In this document: positions 17,784-27,125 of the stretch, piece after piece
Numbering within the stretch: the stretch's first letter is position 1
Layout of the letters: each line of letters starts with the position of its first letter
The notes under the pieces: generated by a model
Databases searched by the model: none
Seen by the model: only the letters and a program-made list of their open reading frames with translations
What the model was told of the DNA's origin: nothing
Made by a program: the position numbers and the translations under genes
Assembly (NCBI RefSeq): GCF_900107235.1
Contig: NZ_FNPF01000002.1
Location: 124,001-188,000, forward strand
Reading direction: 5' to 3'
Source of the DNA: Citreimonas salinaria
GTDB lineage: Bacteria; Pseudomonadota; Alphaproteobacteria; Rhodobacterales; Rhodobacteraceae
DNA: 64,000 nucleotides

Positions 17784-19086
17784 CGTTCGCAGCCTTGATG
17801 TAGATCATGGGATTGACGGCTTCGCCGCCGACGCGGACCTCGTAGTGCAGGTGGGTGCCGGTGGACCGTCCGGTGTTCCCCATATCAGCAATCCGCTCTC
17901 CGCGCGAGACCCTATCGCCCACGTTCACGTGCAGTTTCGAGTTGTGCGCATAGCGCGTCTCGATGCCGAATTCGTGCTGGATCTTGACCAGCCGGCCATA
18001 GCCCGACTGCCAGCCCGCGAAGGTCACGACGCCGTCGGCGGTGGCGTGGATCGGCGTGCCGTGGGGGCCGGCGAAATCGGCGCCGTTGTGCATCCGGCCC
18101 CAGCGCCGGCCGAAACCGCTGGTGAAGCGGACGGCGGTCTTGGTGGGCGAGGCGAAGGGCGCCTTCTCGGCGGCGATGCGGTAGAGGTTCAGCCGGTCCA
18201 TCTGGCCCAGCAACCGGTTGGCGCGCGCGGTGTCGTCCGACAGCGCGCCGCGCGTGGACAGGCTCAGCGGCGTCAGCGGGCCGCCCTGACCGGAATACCC
18301 CTTGCGCACCTGGTTGATGATGCGGTCGGGGTCCATGCCGGCCTGCTCGAACATCTTGTCCAGCGGCTTCACGGACACGGTCATCGCTTCTTCGAGCTGG
18401 CTGAAGATGCGGTCGTTCTCTTCCTCCATCTGCTCGATGGCGGCTTCCATCTCGGCGGCGCGGACCAGGGCGGCCTGCGCGTCGACGACGATCTGGTCGC
18501 GCTCCTCGGCGGTCTTCGACAGCGCCTCGACCAGCATGTCCAGCGTCCCGGACTCGCCGGCGCCCTCGGCGCCCGCCAGCACGGTCTCGCCGGTCTCGAT
18601 CCGGGTCTCCAGTGCCGCCAGCCGCTGGCCCAGAGCCTCGCGCGCCGACATCGCGTCGCGCAGCGTCGCCTGGATCACCTCGATCCCGGTCTCGAGCTCC
18701 ATCCGCTGGGCTTCCTTGTCCAGCAATTCGCTCTGCATGACCGAAATCTGCCGCAGCGCGGTGTTGAAGCGGTCCTGCGCGGCCTTCGCCTCGGCGGCGC
18801 GGGCGTCGCGCTCGTCCGACAGGGCGTTGAGGCGTTGTTCGTAGGTGGTCTGTTCGCGCGCGGCCTGCTCGCGGATGCTGCCGGCGCCGATGCTGTCCAT
18901 CAGCAGGATCGCCGTCGCGACGGCCGTCCAGCCGACGAAGGCGGTGGTGCCGACCAGCGCGGCCAGCTGTGTGCCCGACCTAAGCCGGATGAACCGGGTG
19001 TCGGCTTCGCTGCGCAGGAACAGCCGTCTCTCAGGAAGGAAGCGCTCAAGCAGCGCGTGTGTTCTGATCGCCAGACGTGTTCTCAC
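17773..19086 (-). CDS. M23 family metallopeptidase with coiled-coil stalk
   Basis: 437-residue membrane-anchored peptidoglycan endopeptidase. A transmembrane segment is at about residues 40-63, then a long coiled coil (about 70-225) rich in Glu/Arg/Ala. The C-terminal LytM domain has HNGADF (His333, Asp337) and HLHYEV (His412, His414), so all zinc and catalytic residues are present and it is probably active, unlike EnvC-type activators. It is upstream of and overlaps the bactofilin gene. An AT-rich inverted repeat lies about 80 bases upstream of its start. Confidence 0.93.
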   Translation of the reverse strand: MRTRLAIRTHALLERFLPERRLFLRSEADTRFIRLRSGTQLAALVGTTAFVGWTAVATAILLMDSIGAGSIREQAAREQTTYEQRLNALSDERDARAAEAKAAQDRFNTALRQISVMQSELLDKEAQRMELETGIEVIQATLRDAMSAREALGQRLAALETRIETGETVLAGAEGAGESGTLDMLVEALSKTAEERDQIVVDAQAALVRAAEMEAAIEQMEEENDRIFSQLEEAMTVSVKPLDKMFEQAGMDPDRIINQVRKGYSGQGGPLTPLSLSTRGALSDDTARANRLLGQMDRLNLYRIAAEKAPFASPTKTAVRFTSGFGRRWGRMHNGADFAGPHGTPIHATADGVVTFAGWQSGYGRLVKIQHEFGIETRYAHNSKLHVNVGDRVSRGERIADMGNTGRSTGTHLHYEVRVGGEAVNPMIYIKAANDVF

Positions 19087-19590
19087 CTCAGCGTCCCTTG
19101 TCCTGTCCCAATCCCGGCCTGTGGCTCCCCCGAACCCGGGCCTTGCGAAGGGCGTAGCCAGAAGGTGTTAAATTCGCAACAAATTTAGACCGATGGTTCC
19201 GGGCTGGCGGCGTATGCCCGCTGATTCGGCAGAAATCCGCCGATTCGCAGTCGGGTCCTGCCGGTTGTTCGCGGCCTGTTCCTCAGGTTTCCGGTCAGCG
19301 GCCGGCAAAGGCCGCGCAGCTCCGCGGCCTCGGCGCGCGCCTCGGCATCGACGGGGGGCTTCGGCGCGCCGCAAAAACGGCGCCGCACGTGGACCGGTGC
19401 CCAGCCACAGGCGACGTCGCCCAGTGCCTCGGAACAGGTCATCTCCGGCGCGGCGACCGCACCATGCGCGCCCGCGCGTCCGTTCGCCGGGGCCGCGCGG
19501 ACATGGCCCTTTGGGTCAAGACGATCCCGCTCATGTGCGGGCAGCGCCCGCGCATCGCTAGGCGTCGCCGCGACCCCGTCAGCGGAAAAG
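19087..19590. other. Non-coding gap upstream of the M23 peptidase gene
   Basis: About 500 bases without a convincing gene. Short open frames exist on both strands (for example 19185-19442 minus and 19389-19628 plus), but they are Arg/Ala-rich, lack a ribosome site and match no family I recognise. The part next to the M23 gene is AT-rich and probably holds its promoter. Confidence 0.5.
19169..19187. promoter_or_regulatory. AT-rich inverted repeat upstream of the M23/bactofilin operon
   Basis: TAAATT (19169-19174), seven bases, AATTTA (19182-19187). It is one of the few AT-rich spots in the region and lies 83 bases before the M23 start, so a regulator site or promoter element is plausible. No regulator can be named. 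Confidence 0.35.
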
Positions 19591-19666
19591 CATTACCGAA
19601 AGGTAAATTCGCCTCTGCAAGCCCTTGATTTTACTAGGGCGCCCCCATGTCCCACCGTGGGACATC
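19591..19666 (-). repeat. 76-bp dispersed repeat, copy A
   Basis: The reverse complement of this stretch aligns without gaps to 26785-26860; my hand count gives 64 of 76 identical bases. The element starts with the palindrome TGTCCCACGGTGGGACA next to the bcp stop codon (copy A lies two bases past it). It continues through a conserved core TTGCAGAGGCG and ends with a second inverted repeat around TTACC-GAAA-GGTAA. It is in the same orientation relative to its upstream gene as copy B, i.e. beyond a 3' end. Confidence 0.85.
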
Positions 19667-19668
19667 CC

Positions 19669-20148
19669 TCAGGTCTGCAGTGCACGCACCGCCTCCAGCA
19701 CCTCCTCGGCATGGCCGGGCACCTTCACCTTGCGCCATTCCCGCGCGATCCGCCCCTCGGCGTCGATCAGGAAGGTCGACCGCTCGATCCCCATGAAGGT
19801 CTTGCCGTACATCGACTTTTCCTTCCACACGCCGAACCGCTCGCAGACGTCCCCCTCGGCGTCCGACAGCAGCGGCACGCTCAGCGCCTTCTTCGCCATG
19901 AACCTGGCGTGGCTCTCCAGCGTGTCCTTCGAGATCCCGTAGACCACGGCACCCGCCGCGGCGAACTCGCCCCGCATGGCGCTGAAAGCCTCGTTCTCCT
20001 TGTTGCAGCCCGAGGTGTCGTCGCGCGGATAGAAGAACAGCACGACCGCCTTCCCGCGCAGGTCGGACAGCGTGATGCTGACCTCCTCGCCGGTCTCGGA
20101 AGAACCGGTCGTGCCGGGCAGGGTGAAATCCGGGGCCATGTCGCTCAT
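19669..20148 (-). CDS. bcp: Thioredoxin-dependent peroxiredoxin (BCP type)
   Basis: 159-residue cytoplasmic peroxidase that reduces H2O2 and organic peroxides. The fold motifs are APDFTLPG, FFYPRDDTSGC with peroxidatic Cys48, and the conserved late WRKVKVPGHAEEVL. The usual TPGCT is TSGCN here. No Cys five residues after Cys48 is present, so it is not the classical E. coli disulfide arrangement; a more distant Cys (in GDVCERF) could act. GGAGA lies just ahead of the ATG at 20148. The stop is adjacent to repeat copy A. Confidence 0.93.
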   Translation of the reverse strand: MSDMAPDFTLPGTTGSSETGEEVSITLSDLRGKAVVLFFYPRDDTSGCNKENEAFSAMRGEFAAAGAVVYGISKDTLESHARFMAKKALSVPLLSDAEGDVCERFGVWKEKSMYGKTFMGIERSTFLIDAEGRIAREWRKVKVPGHAEEVLEAVRALQT

Positions 20149-20190
20149 GCTGTCTCCTATTCGATTCTCGTTTTCCGCGCCCATCGGCAA

Positions 20191-20208
20191 AGCGCCGCGC
20201 GCGGCGCT
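20191..20208. promoter_or_regulatory. 18-bp perfect palindrome in the bcp/AsmA-like divergent gap
   Basis: AGCGCCGCGCGCGGCGCT reads identically on both strands. It is centred in the 127-base gap between the divergent bcp and AsmA-like genes. It could be an operator, but its pure GC content makes chance formation in this genome quite possible. Confidence 0.25.
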
Positions 20209-20275
20209 CAGCGGCGCTGGTGCCGCCCGCGGGCAGCGCATAGAATAACGCGATGGGGCGCCTCTTCCACACAGC

Positions 20276-23200
20276 ATGACATCAGATCGAACACCACCGG
20301 CCCGCAAACCGACGGCGCCGCGCGCAAGGCGCCTCGGCATGGCTGCGCTGGTCGGCGCCGGCCTGCTGGTGCTGGCTGCAGGGCTGGTCATGGCCGTGCT
20401 TGCCCGCGGGATCACCTCCCCCGACTGGGTTCGCGCCAGAATTGAAGCCCGCCTGAACGAGGCGCTGCCCGGCCTGGACGCCAGCTTCGACCAGATGCGC
20501 CTGCAGGTCGCGTTTCCCGGCCGTGCGCGGGTCGGTCTGCGGGGCGTGCGCCTAGTCACCGATGGCGGTGTGCCGGTCGCCGAGCTTTCCGACGTGAGCC
20601 TTGGTCTCGCACCGCGCGCGCTGGCACGCGGACAGCTGGCGCTGGACGACGTGCAGGTCACCGGCGCCTTGGTCACGCTCGTGCGCCAGCCGGACGGCCG
20701 GCTGGGCCTCTCGCTCGGCTCGGCCTTCGGCGGCGGGCCGGTCCCGTCGCTGACCGGAATCATCGCGTCTGTCGACCGGGCGCTGGCGGGCGCGCAGCTT
20801 TCGGGCCTGCGCCGGATCGGGGCGGAGGGATTGACCCTCCGCTACGAGGACCGCCGCGCCGGACGCGGCTGGACGCTCGATGGCGGCCGGCTGCGGATCG
20901 CGCGCGAACGCGGCCGGCTCGAGCTTTTTGCCGACCTGGCGCTTCTCGGAGGCGGCGACGGTGTCTCGACCGTCGAGGTGACGGCCGAAAGCGTGATCGG
21001 CAGCGACACGATCGGCTTCGGCGTGCTGCTGGAAAACCTGCCGGCGCGCGACATCGCCACGCAATCGCCCGCGCTGGCCTGGCTCGAGGCGCTGGACGCG
21101 CCGATCTCGGGCGCGCTGCGCTCGGGCGTCGAGGCGGACGGTACGCTGCGGCGCATGGACGCCACCCTGCAGATCGGAGCCGGCGCGCTGGCGCCGAACC
21201 CGGCGACGCGCCCGATCGCGTTCGACGGCGCGCGCACCTATTTCAGCTATCTCCCGGACGAGCGGCTGCTGCGCTTCGACGAGATCGCCGTGCAATCGCC
21301 GCTGGGCGAGGTTCTGGCCGAGGGGCAGGCGCGCCTCGACGCCGCCGAGCGCGGCTTGCCTGGCGGGCTCTGGGCGCAGATGCGGCTGTCGCGGATCACC
21401 ATGGCCGAGGGCACGGTGGTGGACCGGGATGTGACGGTCGACGGTGCGCAGGCGTCGTTCGAGCTGTCGCTCGACCCGTTCAGGGTTACGCTGGGCAGCC
21501 TGAGGGTCACCGATCCGGCCTTCCCACTGCGCGCGTCGGGCACGCTGGCCGCCAAGCCCGAGGGCTGGGACCTTGCGCTTGATGCGCACGTGGCGCGCAC
21601 CGGTGCAGAGCAGGTGCTGTCGCTGTGGCCCCGCTCGCTGAAGCCCCGCACACGCGACTGGGTTTCCGAGCATGTCCGCGCGGCGCGCCTGCGCGACACG
21701 AGCTTTGCCCTTCGTGCCGCGCCCGGAGGCAACCCCAAGACCTATTTCGACATGCGGTTCGCCGACGCCGATGTCGCCTACAGCCGTGATCTGCCACCGA
21801 TTACGGGGGGGGCGGGCCGGTTGACCATCGACGGCCGGCGCCTGGCGCTACGGGTTGACGAAGGCAAGGTCGACGCCGGCGGGGGACCGATCGACGTGGC
21901 GGGCTCGACGTTCGTGATCCCCGAGCTGGGCGACCGCGGCGGGCCGGGCATCGTGACCCTGGCGGCCGCAGGCAGCGCGACGGCGGCACTGGCCTACCTG
22001 GACAACCGGGAATGGCGTCTGCTGGAAAAGGTGGGGCGCAGCCCGGACATGGCGCAGGGCGTGGCCGAGATCGGCGGCACGATCACGCTGCCGTTGCGCA
22101 AGGGCGTGAAACGCGAGGACGTCGCGCTGGACCTGGCGGGCACGCTGCGCGACGTGGAAAGCGACGCGCTGGTCGATGGTCGGGCGCTGACGGCGCGGGC
22201 ACTGGCTATCGCCGTCGACGACGAGGCCATCACGGTGGAAGGCCCGGTGACCCTGAGCGGCGTCGCGGCGGATGCGCGCTGGCGCCAGCCGATGGGCGGT
22301 GGCGGCTCGGAGGTCGAGGCCGACGTCACACTGTCACCGGCCGCGCTGGACGCCTTCGGCATCGCGCTGCCCGACGGCATGCTGAGCGGATCGGGGCAGG
22401 CGCGCCTTTCGGTTGCGCTGCGGGCCGATGCACCGCCCTCCTTCACGCTGGACAGCGACCTTGCGGGGCTGGGGCTGGACCTGCCGCAACTGGGCTGGTC
22501 GCTGCGGCCCGGCACGACCGGGCGCTTCACGATCTCGGGCGCCGCCGGCGCAACCCCGACGATCGACGCGCTCGCGCTGCGCGGACCGGGCCTGACCGCC
22601 GAGGGCACCCTGACACTGGCAGCGGGGGGCGGGCTGGAGTCGCTTGCACTGTCGCGGCTCGCGGTCGGGGGCTGGCTGGATACCGAGGCGACGCTGGTCC
22701 CCCGCGGCGGCGCGATGGACGTGGCTCTGCGGGGCGGCATGCTGGACCTGCGCCGCGCGCCCTTCGGTCAGGGGGGCGGTGCCGGCGGGGGCGGTTCGGG
22801 CGGCGCGGGCGGTCGGTTCGACCTGGCGATCGACAGGTTGCAGGTGACTGACACGATCACGCTCGACCGCTTCACCGGGCGGGCCGAGGCGGTTGCCGGC
22901 GGCGGGCTGCGCGGGGGCTTCACCGCGCGCGTGGGCGGCAAAGAGCCCGTCGCGGGCGAGTTGCTGCCGCAGAACGGCGGCGTGGCCCTGCGTCTGGCGG
23001 GCGAGGATGCCGGCGACATCCTGGAGGCGGCGGGCCTGCTGGCCAACGTGCAGGACGGCAGCTTCCGGCTGGACCTGGCGCCGGTCGCGGGGGCGACGGG
23101 CCAGTATGATGGTCTGTTGAAGATCGAAGGTGCGCGGCTTCAGGACACGCCAGCCGCCGCTGCCCTGCTGGATGCGATCAGCGTGGTGGGGCTGATCGAT

Positions 23201-23557
23201 CAGCTCAACGGTCCTGGCATCTTCTTCTCCGAAGTCGAGGCGCGGTTCCGCCTGACGCCGGGCGGGATCACCCTGTCGCGTGGCAGCGCGGTCGGGCCGT
23301 CCATGGGCGTGTCTTTGGACGGCTACTACAATCTGGCGGACGGCCGGATGGACCTGCAGGGCGTGCTGTCGCCGGTATACATACTGAACGGCATCGGCCG
23401 GCTGATCGCGCGCAAGGGAGAGGGGCTGATAGGCTTCAACTTCAACCTGCGCGGCACGCGCGACGCGCCGCAGGTGTCGGTTAACCCGCTTTCGGTCTTC
23501 ACCCCGGGCATGTTCCGTGACATTTTCCGGCGGCCTCCGCCAACCCTTACACGCTGA
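20276..23557 (+). CDS. AsmA/YhdP-like large membrane-anchored protein
   Basis: 1093-residue protein with one N-terminal transmembrane segment (about residues 22-45) and a very long periplasmic beta-rich part. It resembles the DUF3971/AsmA-like family (YhdP, TamB relatives), whose members are thought to form bridges that carry phospholipids between the membranes. A Gly/Ser-rich linker sits at about residues 832-847. The C-terminal region with [15 protein letters not shown] and [16 protein letters not shown] is typical. It is divergent from bcp and 56 bases upstream of queA. Confidence 0.82.
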   Translation: MTSDRTPPARKPTAPRARRLGMAALVGAGLLVLAAGLVMAVLARGITSPDWVRARIEARLNEALPGLDASFDQMRLQVAFPGRARVGLRGVRLVTDGGVPVAELSDVSLGLAPRALARGQLALDDVQVTGALVTLVRQPDGRLGLSLGSAFGGGPVPSLTGIIASVDRALAGAQLSGLRRIGAEGLTLRYEDRRAGRGWTLDGGRLRIARERGRLELFADLALLGGGDGVSTVEVTAESVIGSDTIGFGVLLENLPARDIATQSPALAWLEALDAPISGALRSGVEADGTLRRMDATLQIGAGALAPNPATRPIAFDGARTYFSYLPDERLLRFDEIAVQSPLGEVLAEGQARLDAAERGLPGGLWAQMRLSRITMAEGTVVDRDVTVDGAQASFELSLDPFRVTLGSLRVTDPAFPLRASGTLAAKPEGWDLALDAHVARTGAEQVLSLWPRSLKPRTRDWVSEHVRAARLRDTSFALRAAPGGNPKTYFDMRFADADVAYSRDLPPITGGAGRLTIDGRRLALRVDEGKVDAGGGPIDVAGSTFVIPELGDRGGPGIVTLAAAGSATAALAYLDNREWRLLEKVGRSPDMAQGVAEIGGTITLPLRKGVKREDVALDLAGTLRDVESDALVDGRALTARALAIAVDDEAITVEGPVTLSGVAADARWRQPMGGGGSEVEADVTLSPAALDAFGIALPDGMLSGSGQARLSVALRADAPPSFTLDSDLAGLGLDLPQLGWSLRPGTTGRFTISGAAGATPTIDALALRGPGLTAEGTLTLAAGGGLESLALSRLAVGGWLDTEATLVPRGGAMDVALRGGMLDLRRAPFGQGGGAGGGGSGGAGGRFDLAIDRLQVTDTITLDRFTGRAEAVAGGGLRGGFTARVGGKEPVAGELLPQNGGVALRLAGEDAGDILEAAGLLANVQDGSFRLDLAPVAGATGQYDGLLKIEGARLQDTPAAAALLDAISVVGLIDQLNGPGIFFSEVEARFRLTPGGITLSRGSAVGPSMGVSLDGYYNLADGRMDLQGVLSPVYILNGIGRLIARKGEGLIGFNFNLRGTRDAPQVSVNPLSVFTPGMFRDIFRRPPPTLTR

Positions 23558-23613
23558 CCGTGACGGGCTGCCAAGCGCGCCCGCGTCCAGAACATCTGCC
23601 CCGAAAGACCCGC

Positions 23614-24663
23614 ATGAAGCTGTCCGATTTCGACTTCGACCTGCCCGACGAGCTGATCGCAACGCGGCCAGCACAGCCACGATCATCGGCCCGGCTTCTG
23701 GTGGCGCAGGGCGATGCGATCACCGACGCGGTGGTGCGCGACCTGCCGGACTGGCTGCGCCCGGGCGACCGGCTGGTGCTGAACGACACCCGCGTGATTC
23801 CCGCCCGACTGAGCGGCACGCGCACGCGCCCCGGCGCCGCGGGCGAGGGCACGGCCCGGATCGAGGTCACGCTGCTGGAGCCGCAGGCGGATGGAAGCTG
23901 GGCGGCGCTGGTCAGGCCGCTGCGCAAGCTGCGCGAGGGCGAGGTCGTGGTCTTCTCGGATACGCTGAGCGCCACTTGCGAAAGCAAGGAAGACGGCCAG
24001 GCGCGGCTGCGCTTCAACCTTTCGGGCGAGGATTTCGACGCCGCCCTGAACGAGGCCGGCGCCATGCCCCTGCCGCCCTACATCGAGGCGAAGCGCAAAG
24101 CCGACGCCCGTGACCGCGAGGATTACCAGACCGTCTGGGCGCGTCGCTCGGGCGCCGTGGCCGCGCCGACCGCCTCGCTTCATTTCGACGAGCCGCTGCT
24201 GGCGGCGCTGGCCGCGCGCGGCGTCGACTTCACCCACGTGACCCTGCACGTGGGCGCCGGCACGTTCCTGCCGGTCAAGGTCGACGACGTCACCGAACAC
24301 AAGATGCACGGCGAATGGGGCGAGGTGACCGAAACGGCCGCCGCCGAGATCGCCGCGACGAAGGCGGCGGGCGGCCGCGTGGTCCCGGTGGGCACCACCG
24401 CTCTGCGCCTGATCGAGACGGCCGCGCAGGGCGGCGCCATCGCGCCCTTCCGGGGCGTGACCGACATCTTCATCTATCCCGGCTTCACCTTCCGCGTGAC
24501 CGACGCGCTGATGACGAACTTCCACCTGCCGCGCTCGACGCTGATGATGCTCGTCTCGGCGCTGATGGGGCGGGCGCGGATGATGCGGGTCTACGAGCAC
24601 GCGGTCGAGGACCGATATCGCTTCTTTTCCTACGGCGACGCGTCGCTGCTGATCCCGGACTGA
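23614..24663 (+). CDS. queA: S-adenosylmethionine:tRNA ribosyltransferase-isomerase
   Basis: 350-residue enzyme that transfers and isomerises the ribose of SAM onto 7-aminomethyl-deazaguanine in tRNA, giving epoxyqueuosine. Motifs include the N-terminal [39 protein letters not shown] and the late [14 protein letters not shown]. The start at 23614 gives the usual N-terminus; 18 extra codons upstream are possible but not conserved in style. tgt, the usual partner, is not next to it here. Confidence 0.97.
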   Translation: MKLSDFDFDLPDELIATRPAQPRSSARLLVAQGDAITDAVVRDLPDWLRPGDRLVLNDTRVIPARLSGTRTRPGAAGEGTARIEVTLLEPQADGSWAALVRPLRKLREGEVVVFSDTLSATCESKEDGQARLRFNLSGEDFDAALNEAGAMPLPPYIEAKRKADARDREDYQTVWARRSGAVAAPTASLHFDEPLLAALAARGVDFTHVTLHVGAGTFLPVKVDDVTEHKMHGEWGEVTETAAAEIAATKAAGGRVVPVGTTALRLIETAAQGGAIAPFRGVTDIFIYPGFTFRVTDALMTNFHLPRSTLMMLVSALMGRARMMRVYEHAVEDRYRFFSYGDASLLIPD

Positions 24664-24795
24664 GGCACGGCAGCGGCACGGACGACGCCGCGGAAATTCG
24701 CCGCCACCGACCTTTGACGCCAAAAGATGTCGTTTCCGAACCAGACCGATCCTTCGGCACGGGTTTAGGCGGGGACCTCAAGGGTCGGAGCGGTC

Positions 24796-26136
24796 ATGAT
24801 CGACGTGCTGAAGAATTCATGGGCGCTTCTGCTCGGGGTGTTTCTGCTGCTGCTGGGCAACGGGTTGCAGGGCTCGTTGCTCGGCGTGCGCGGCCCCGAT
24901 GCGGGATTCTCGCCGCTGGCGATGTCGGTCATCATGTCGGGCTATTTCGCGGGCTTCCTCGTGGCGTCGCGCACGGTGCCCACGCTGATCCGCCGGGTCG
25001 GACACGTGCGCGTCTTCGCCTTCCTCGGCTCGCTGACCTCGGCCGTTCTGCTGGTGTTTCCGGCGGTGACGGACCCGATCGTCTGGACCGCCAGCCGCAT
25101 CGTTCTGGGCTTCTGCTTCTGCGGCGTCTACGTGACCGCCGAAAGCTGGCTGAACAATGCCGCCACGAACGAGACGCGCGGCCAGACGCTGTCGGCCTAC
25201 ATGATCGTGCAGACCGTCGGCATCATCACCGCACAGGGCCTGCTGGTCGTCCCCGACCCGACGGGCTTCCTGCTGTTCGTGATCCCGTCCATGCTGGTCT
25301 CGCTCAGCTTCGCGCCGATCCTGCTGTCGATCCAGCCGACCCCGGCCTTCGAGACTTCGAAGCCTATGACGCTGGCGCAGGTTTACCGCGCCTCGCCGCT
25401 GGGATGCGTGGGCATCTTCCTGCTGGGAGGCGTCTTCGCTGCGCAGTACGGCATGGCGGCGGTCTACGGCAAGGCGATCGGCCTCAGCCTGCCGCAGATA
25501 TCGGCCTTCATCGCGTCGTTCTACGTGGGAGCGCTGGTGCTGCAATACCCGTTCGGCTGGCTGTCGGACCGAACCGACCGCCGGGCGCTGATCCTGGGAA
25601 TCGCGATCATGGGAGCCACTGCAGCCATCGTGGGCGTGATGTACGGCCAGGTCTACGACGTGCTGCTGCTGGTCGCCTTCCTGATCGGCGGGGCAGCCAA
25701 CCCGCTCTATTCGCTGCTGATCGCCTATACGAACGACTTCCTCGAAGTTGAGGACATGGCCTCGGCCTCGGCCGGTCTGTACTTCATCAACGGTGTGGGC
25801 GCCGTGGCCGGGCCGTTGGTGATCGGCTGGTCGATGCAATCCATCGGCCCCGAAGGATTCTTCTTGCTGATCGCCACCCTGCTGTGCGCGCTGTCGGGCT
25901 ATGCCGCTTGGCGGATGACCCGCCGCGCCGCGCCGGACGAGACGGTGGCCTACACGGCGCTCAGCCCGGCGCTGTCGGCTTACACGCTGGAGACGGCGCA
26001 GGAATACGCCTACGAAACCGCGCTCGAGAGCGCCGCCGAAGGTGCCGAGCATTCCGCAGGCACGGAGGCGTCCGGCGCGGAACCGTCATCTGTTGACACA
26101 GTTCGTGATTGGCCCCGCTCGGCCGGGCAGGTCTAG
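24796..26136 (+). CDS. MFS transporter (YcaD-like)
   Basis: 446-residue inner-membrane carrier with about twelve hydrophobic helices in the first 390 residues, resembling the YcaD-like MFS group (LLGNGLQGSLLGVRG, MSGYFAGFLVASR). The A-like loop is GWLSDRTDRRALI in the second half. A soluble C-terminal tail of roughly 50 residues, rich in Ala, Glu and Ser, is unusual. The substrate is unknown. Start ATG 24796 follows a GGTCGGAG stretch. Confidence 0.87.
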   Translation: MIDVLKNSWALLLGVFLLLLGNGLQGSLLGVRGPDAGFSPLAMSVIMSGYFAGFLVASRTVPTLIRRVGHVRVFAFLGSLTSAVLLVFPAVTDPIVWTASRIVLGFCFCGVYVTAESWLNNAATNETRGQTLSAYMIVQTVGIITAQGLLVVPDPTGFLLFVIPSMLVSLSFAPILLSIQPTPAFETSKPMTLAQVYRASPLGCVGIFLLGGVFAAQYGMAAVYGKAIGLSLPQISAFIASFYVGALVLQYPFGWLSDRTDRRALILGIAIMGATAAIVGVMYGQVYDVLLLVAFLIGGAANPLYSLLIAYTNDFLEVEDMASASAGLYFINGVGAVAGPLVIGWSMQSIGPEGFFLLIATLLCALSGYAAWRMTRRAAPDETVAYTALSPALSAYTLETAQEYAYETALESAAEGAEHSAGTEASGAEPSSVDTVRDWPRSAGQV

Positions 26137-26171
26137 TTTCCCTGAAAGGCAGGCAGTACAGGAGCCGCACG

Positions 26172-26756
26172 ATGAGGACGCCGCAGGACATACTGGCATT
26201 CTGGATCGACGAGGTCGGACCCGAAGGCTGGTACAAGCAGGACGACACGCTGGATGCCGCGATCCGCGACCGCTTCGGCGAGACCTACGCGGCCGGCATG
26301 GAGGGTCGCTTCGGCCTGTGGCTGACCTATCCGAACGGTGTGCTGGCCTACGTCATCCTGTTCGACCAGTTCCCGCGCAACATGTTCCGCGGTCAGGCGG
26401 CGGCGTTCCGCTCGGACCAGATCGCGCTGGCGGCGGCCAAGCAGGCGATCCATCGCGGTTGGGACCTGCGCGTGGACGAGCCCGCGCGGCAGTTCTTCTA
26501 CCTGCCGCTGATGCATGCCGAGAACCTGTGCGATCAGGACCGGTGCGTGCGCCTGATGAAGGAGCGGCTGCCTGGCGGCGCCGACAACCTGGTGCACGCT
26601 TGCGCGCACCGCGAGATCATCCGACGCTTCGGCCGCTTCCCGTACCGCAACGAGGCGCTGGGCCGCACCACTTCGCCCGCCGAGGCCGAGTTCATGAAGA
26701 GCGGCGGCTACGGCGCCGTGCTGCGGAGTCTGCAGGAGAAGGCCGAGGCGGCCTGA
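26172..26756 (+). CDS. DUF924 family protein
   Basis: 194-residue helical protein of the DUF924 family (tetratricopeptide-like fold). Family features include ILAFWIDEVGPEGWYKQDD, VILFDQFPRNMFRG and FYLPLMHAENL. No biochemical role is established that I can name. GGAG precedes the ATG at 26172. Repeat copy B starts 28 bases after its stop. Confidence 0.9.
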   Translation: MRTPQDILAFWIDEVGPEGWYKQDDTLDAAIRDRFGETYAAGMEGRFGLWLTYPNGVLAYVILFDQFPRNMFRGQAAAFRSDQIALAAAKQAIHRGWDLRVDEPARQFFYLPLMHAENLCDQDRCVRLMKERLPGGADNLVHACAHREIIRRFGRFPYRNEALGRTTSPAEAEFMKSGGYGAVLRSLQEKAEAA

Positions 26757-26784
26757 CATCGCCGGCCGTTCCGGGCCGCCCGGC

Positions 26785-26860
26785 GGTGTCCCACGGTGGG
26801 ACACGAGGGCGGTCTAGCAAAATCAATGGCTTGCAGAGGCGCTTTAACCTTCCGGTAACG
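26785..26860 (+). repeat. 76-bp dispersed repeat, copy B
   Basis: Gap-free partner of 19591-19666 (reverse complement). It begins with GTGTCCCAC-G-GTGGGACAC (26786-26804), has the same TTGCAGAGGCG core, and ends with an imperfect repeat TTAACC-TTCC-GGTAAC. That last part overlaps the final codons of the minus-strand gene at 26844-27122 and encodes its ALPEG tail and stop. So copy B lies in a convergent gap and intrudes into a coding end. Confidence 0.85.
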
Positions 26861-27122
26861 CTTCGCCTCTGCTCGCCCCGTCGCCGGTCTGGCCGCGGGA
26901 CTCGAGTGTAGTCCTCACGTGATCCTCGAGAAACCTGCGCGCGCGCCGCTCGGCCAGCCGGATGCGGATCGAGGTCATGAACGCCTCTTCCGACGTCTGC
27001 GAGGAGGCGCCGAGAACCTTGGCGACCTCCTCGAACAGCCGGTCGTCGCCCAGCGTGTCCATCGCCTTGATCGTGTCGGCGGCCAGGGCGTCGGCGAGTT
27101 CGGTCAGGACCTTGTCGGACAT
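26844..27122 (-). CDS. Small conserved hypothetical protein
   Basis: 92-residue acidic, probably helical, soluble protein with no signal peptide, membrane span or cysteine. I do not recognise a characterised family. It starts three bases after the hydrolase stop at 27126, so it is surely co-transcribed with it. The codon usage matches its neighbours up to the last five residues, which are encoded within repeat copy B. It may share the iron-linked control of the divergent iscR side. Confidence 0.75.
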   Translation of the reverse strand: MSDKVLTELADALAADTIKAMDTLGDDRLFEEVAKVLGASSQTSEEAFMTSIRIRLAERRARRFLEDHVRTTLESRGQTGDGASRGEALPEG

Positions 27123-27125
27123 GGC

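Noticed and set aside
19185-19442. Possible 85-residue minus-strand gene upstream of the M23 peptidase
   Set aside because: Contains scattered Cys/Pro/Arg but no metal motif, ribosome site or recognisable family.
19389-19628. Possible 79-residue plus-strand gene ending inside repeat copy A
   Set aside because: Arg-rich, no ribosome site; its last residues come only from the repeat element.
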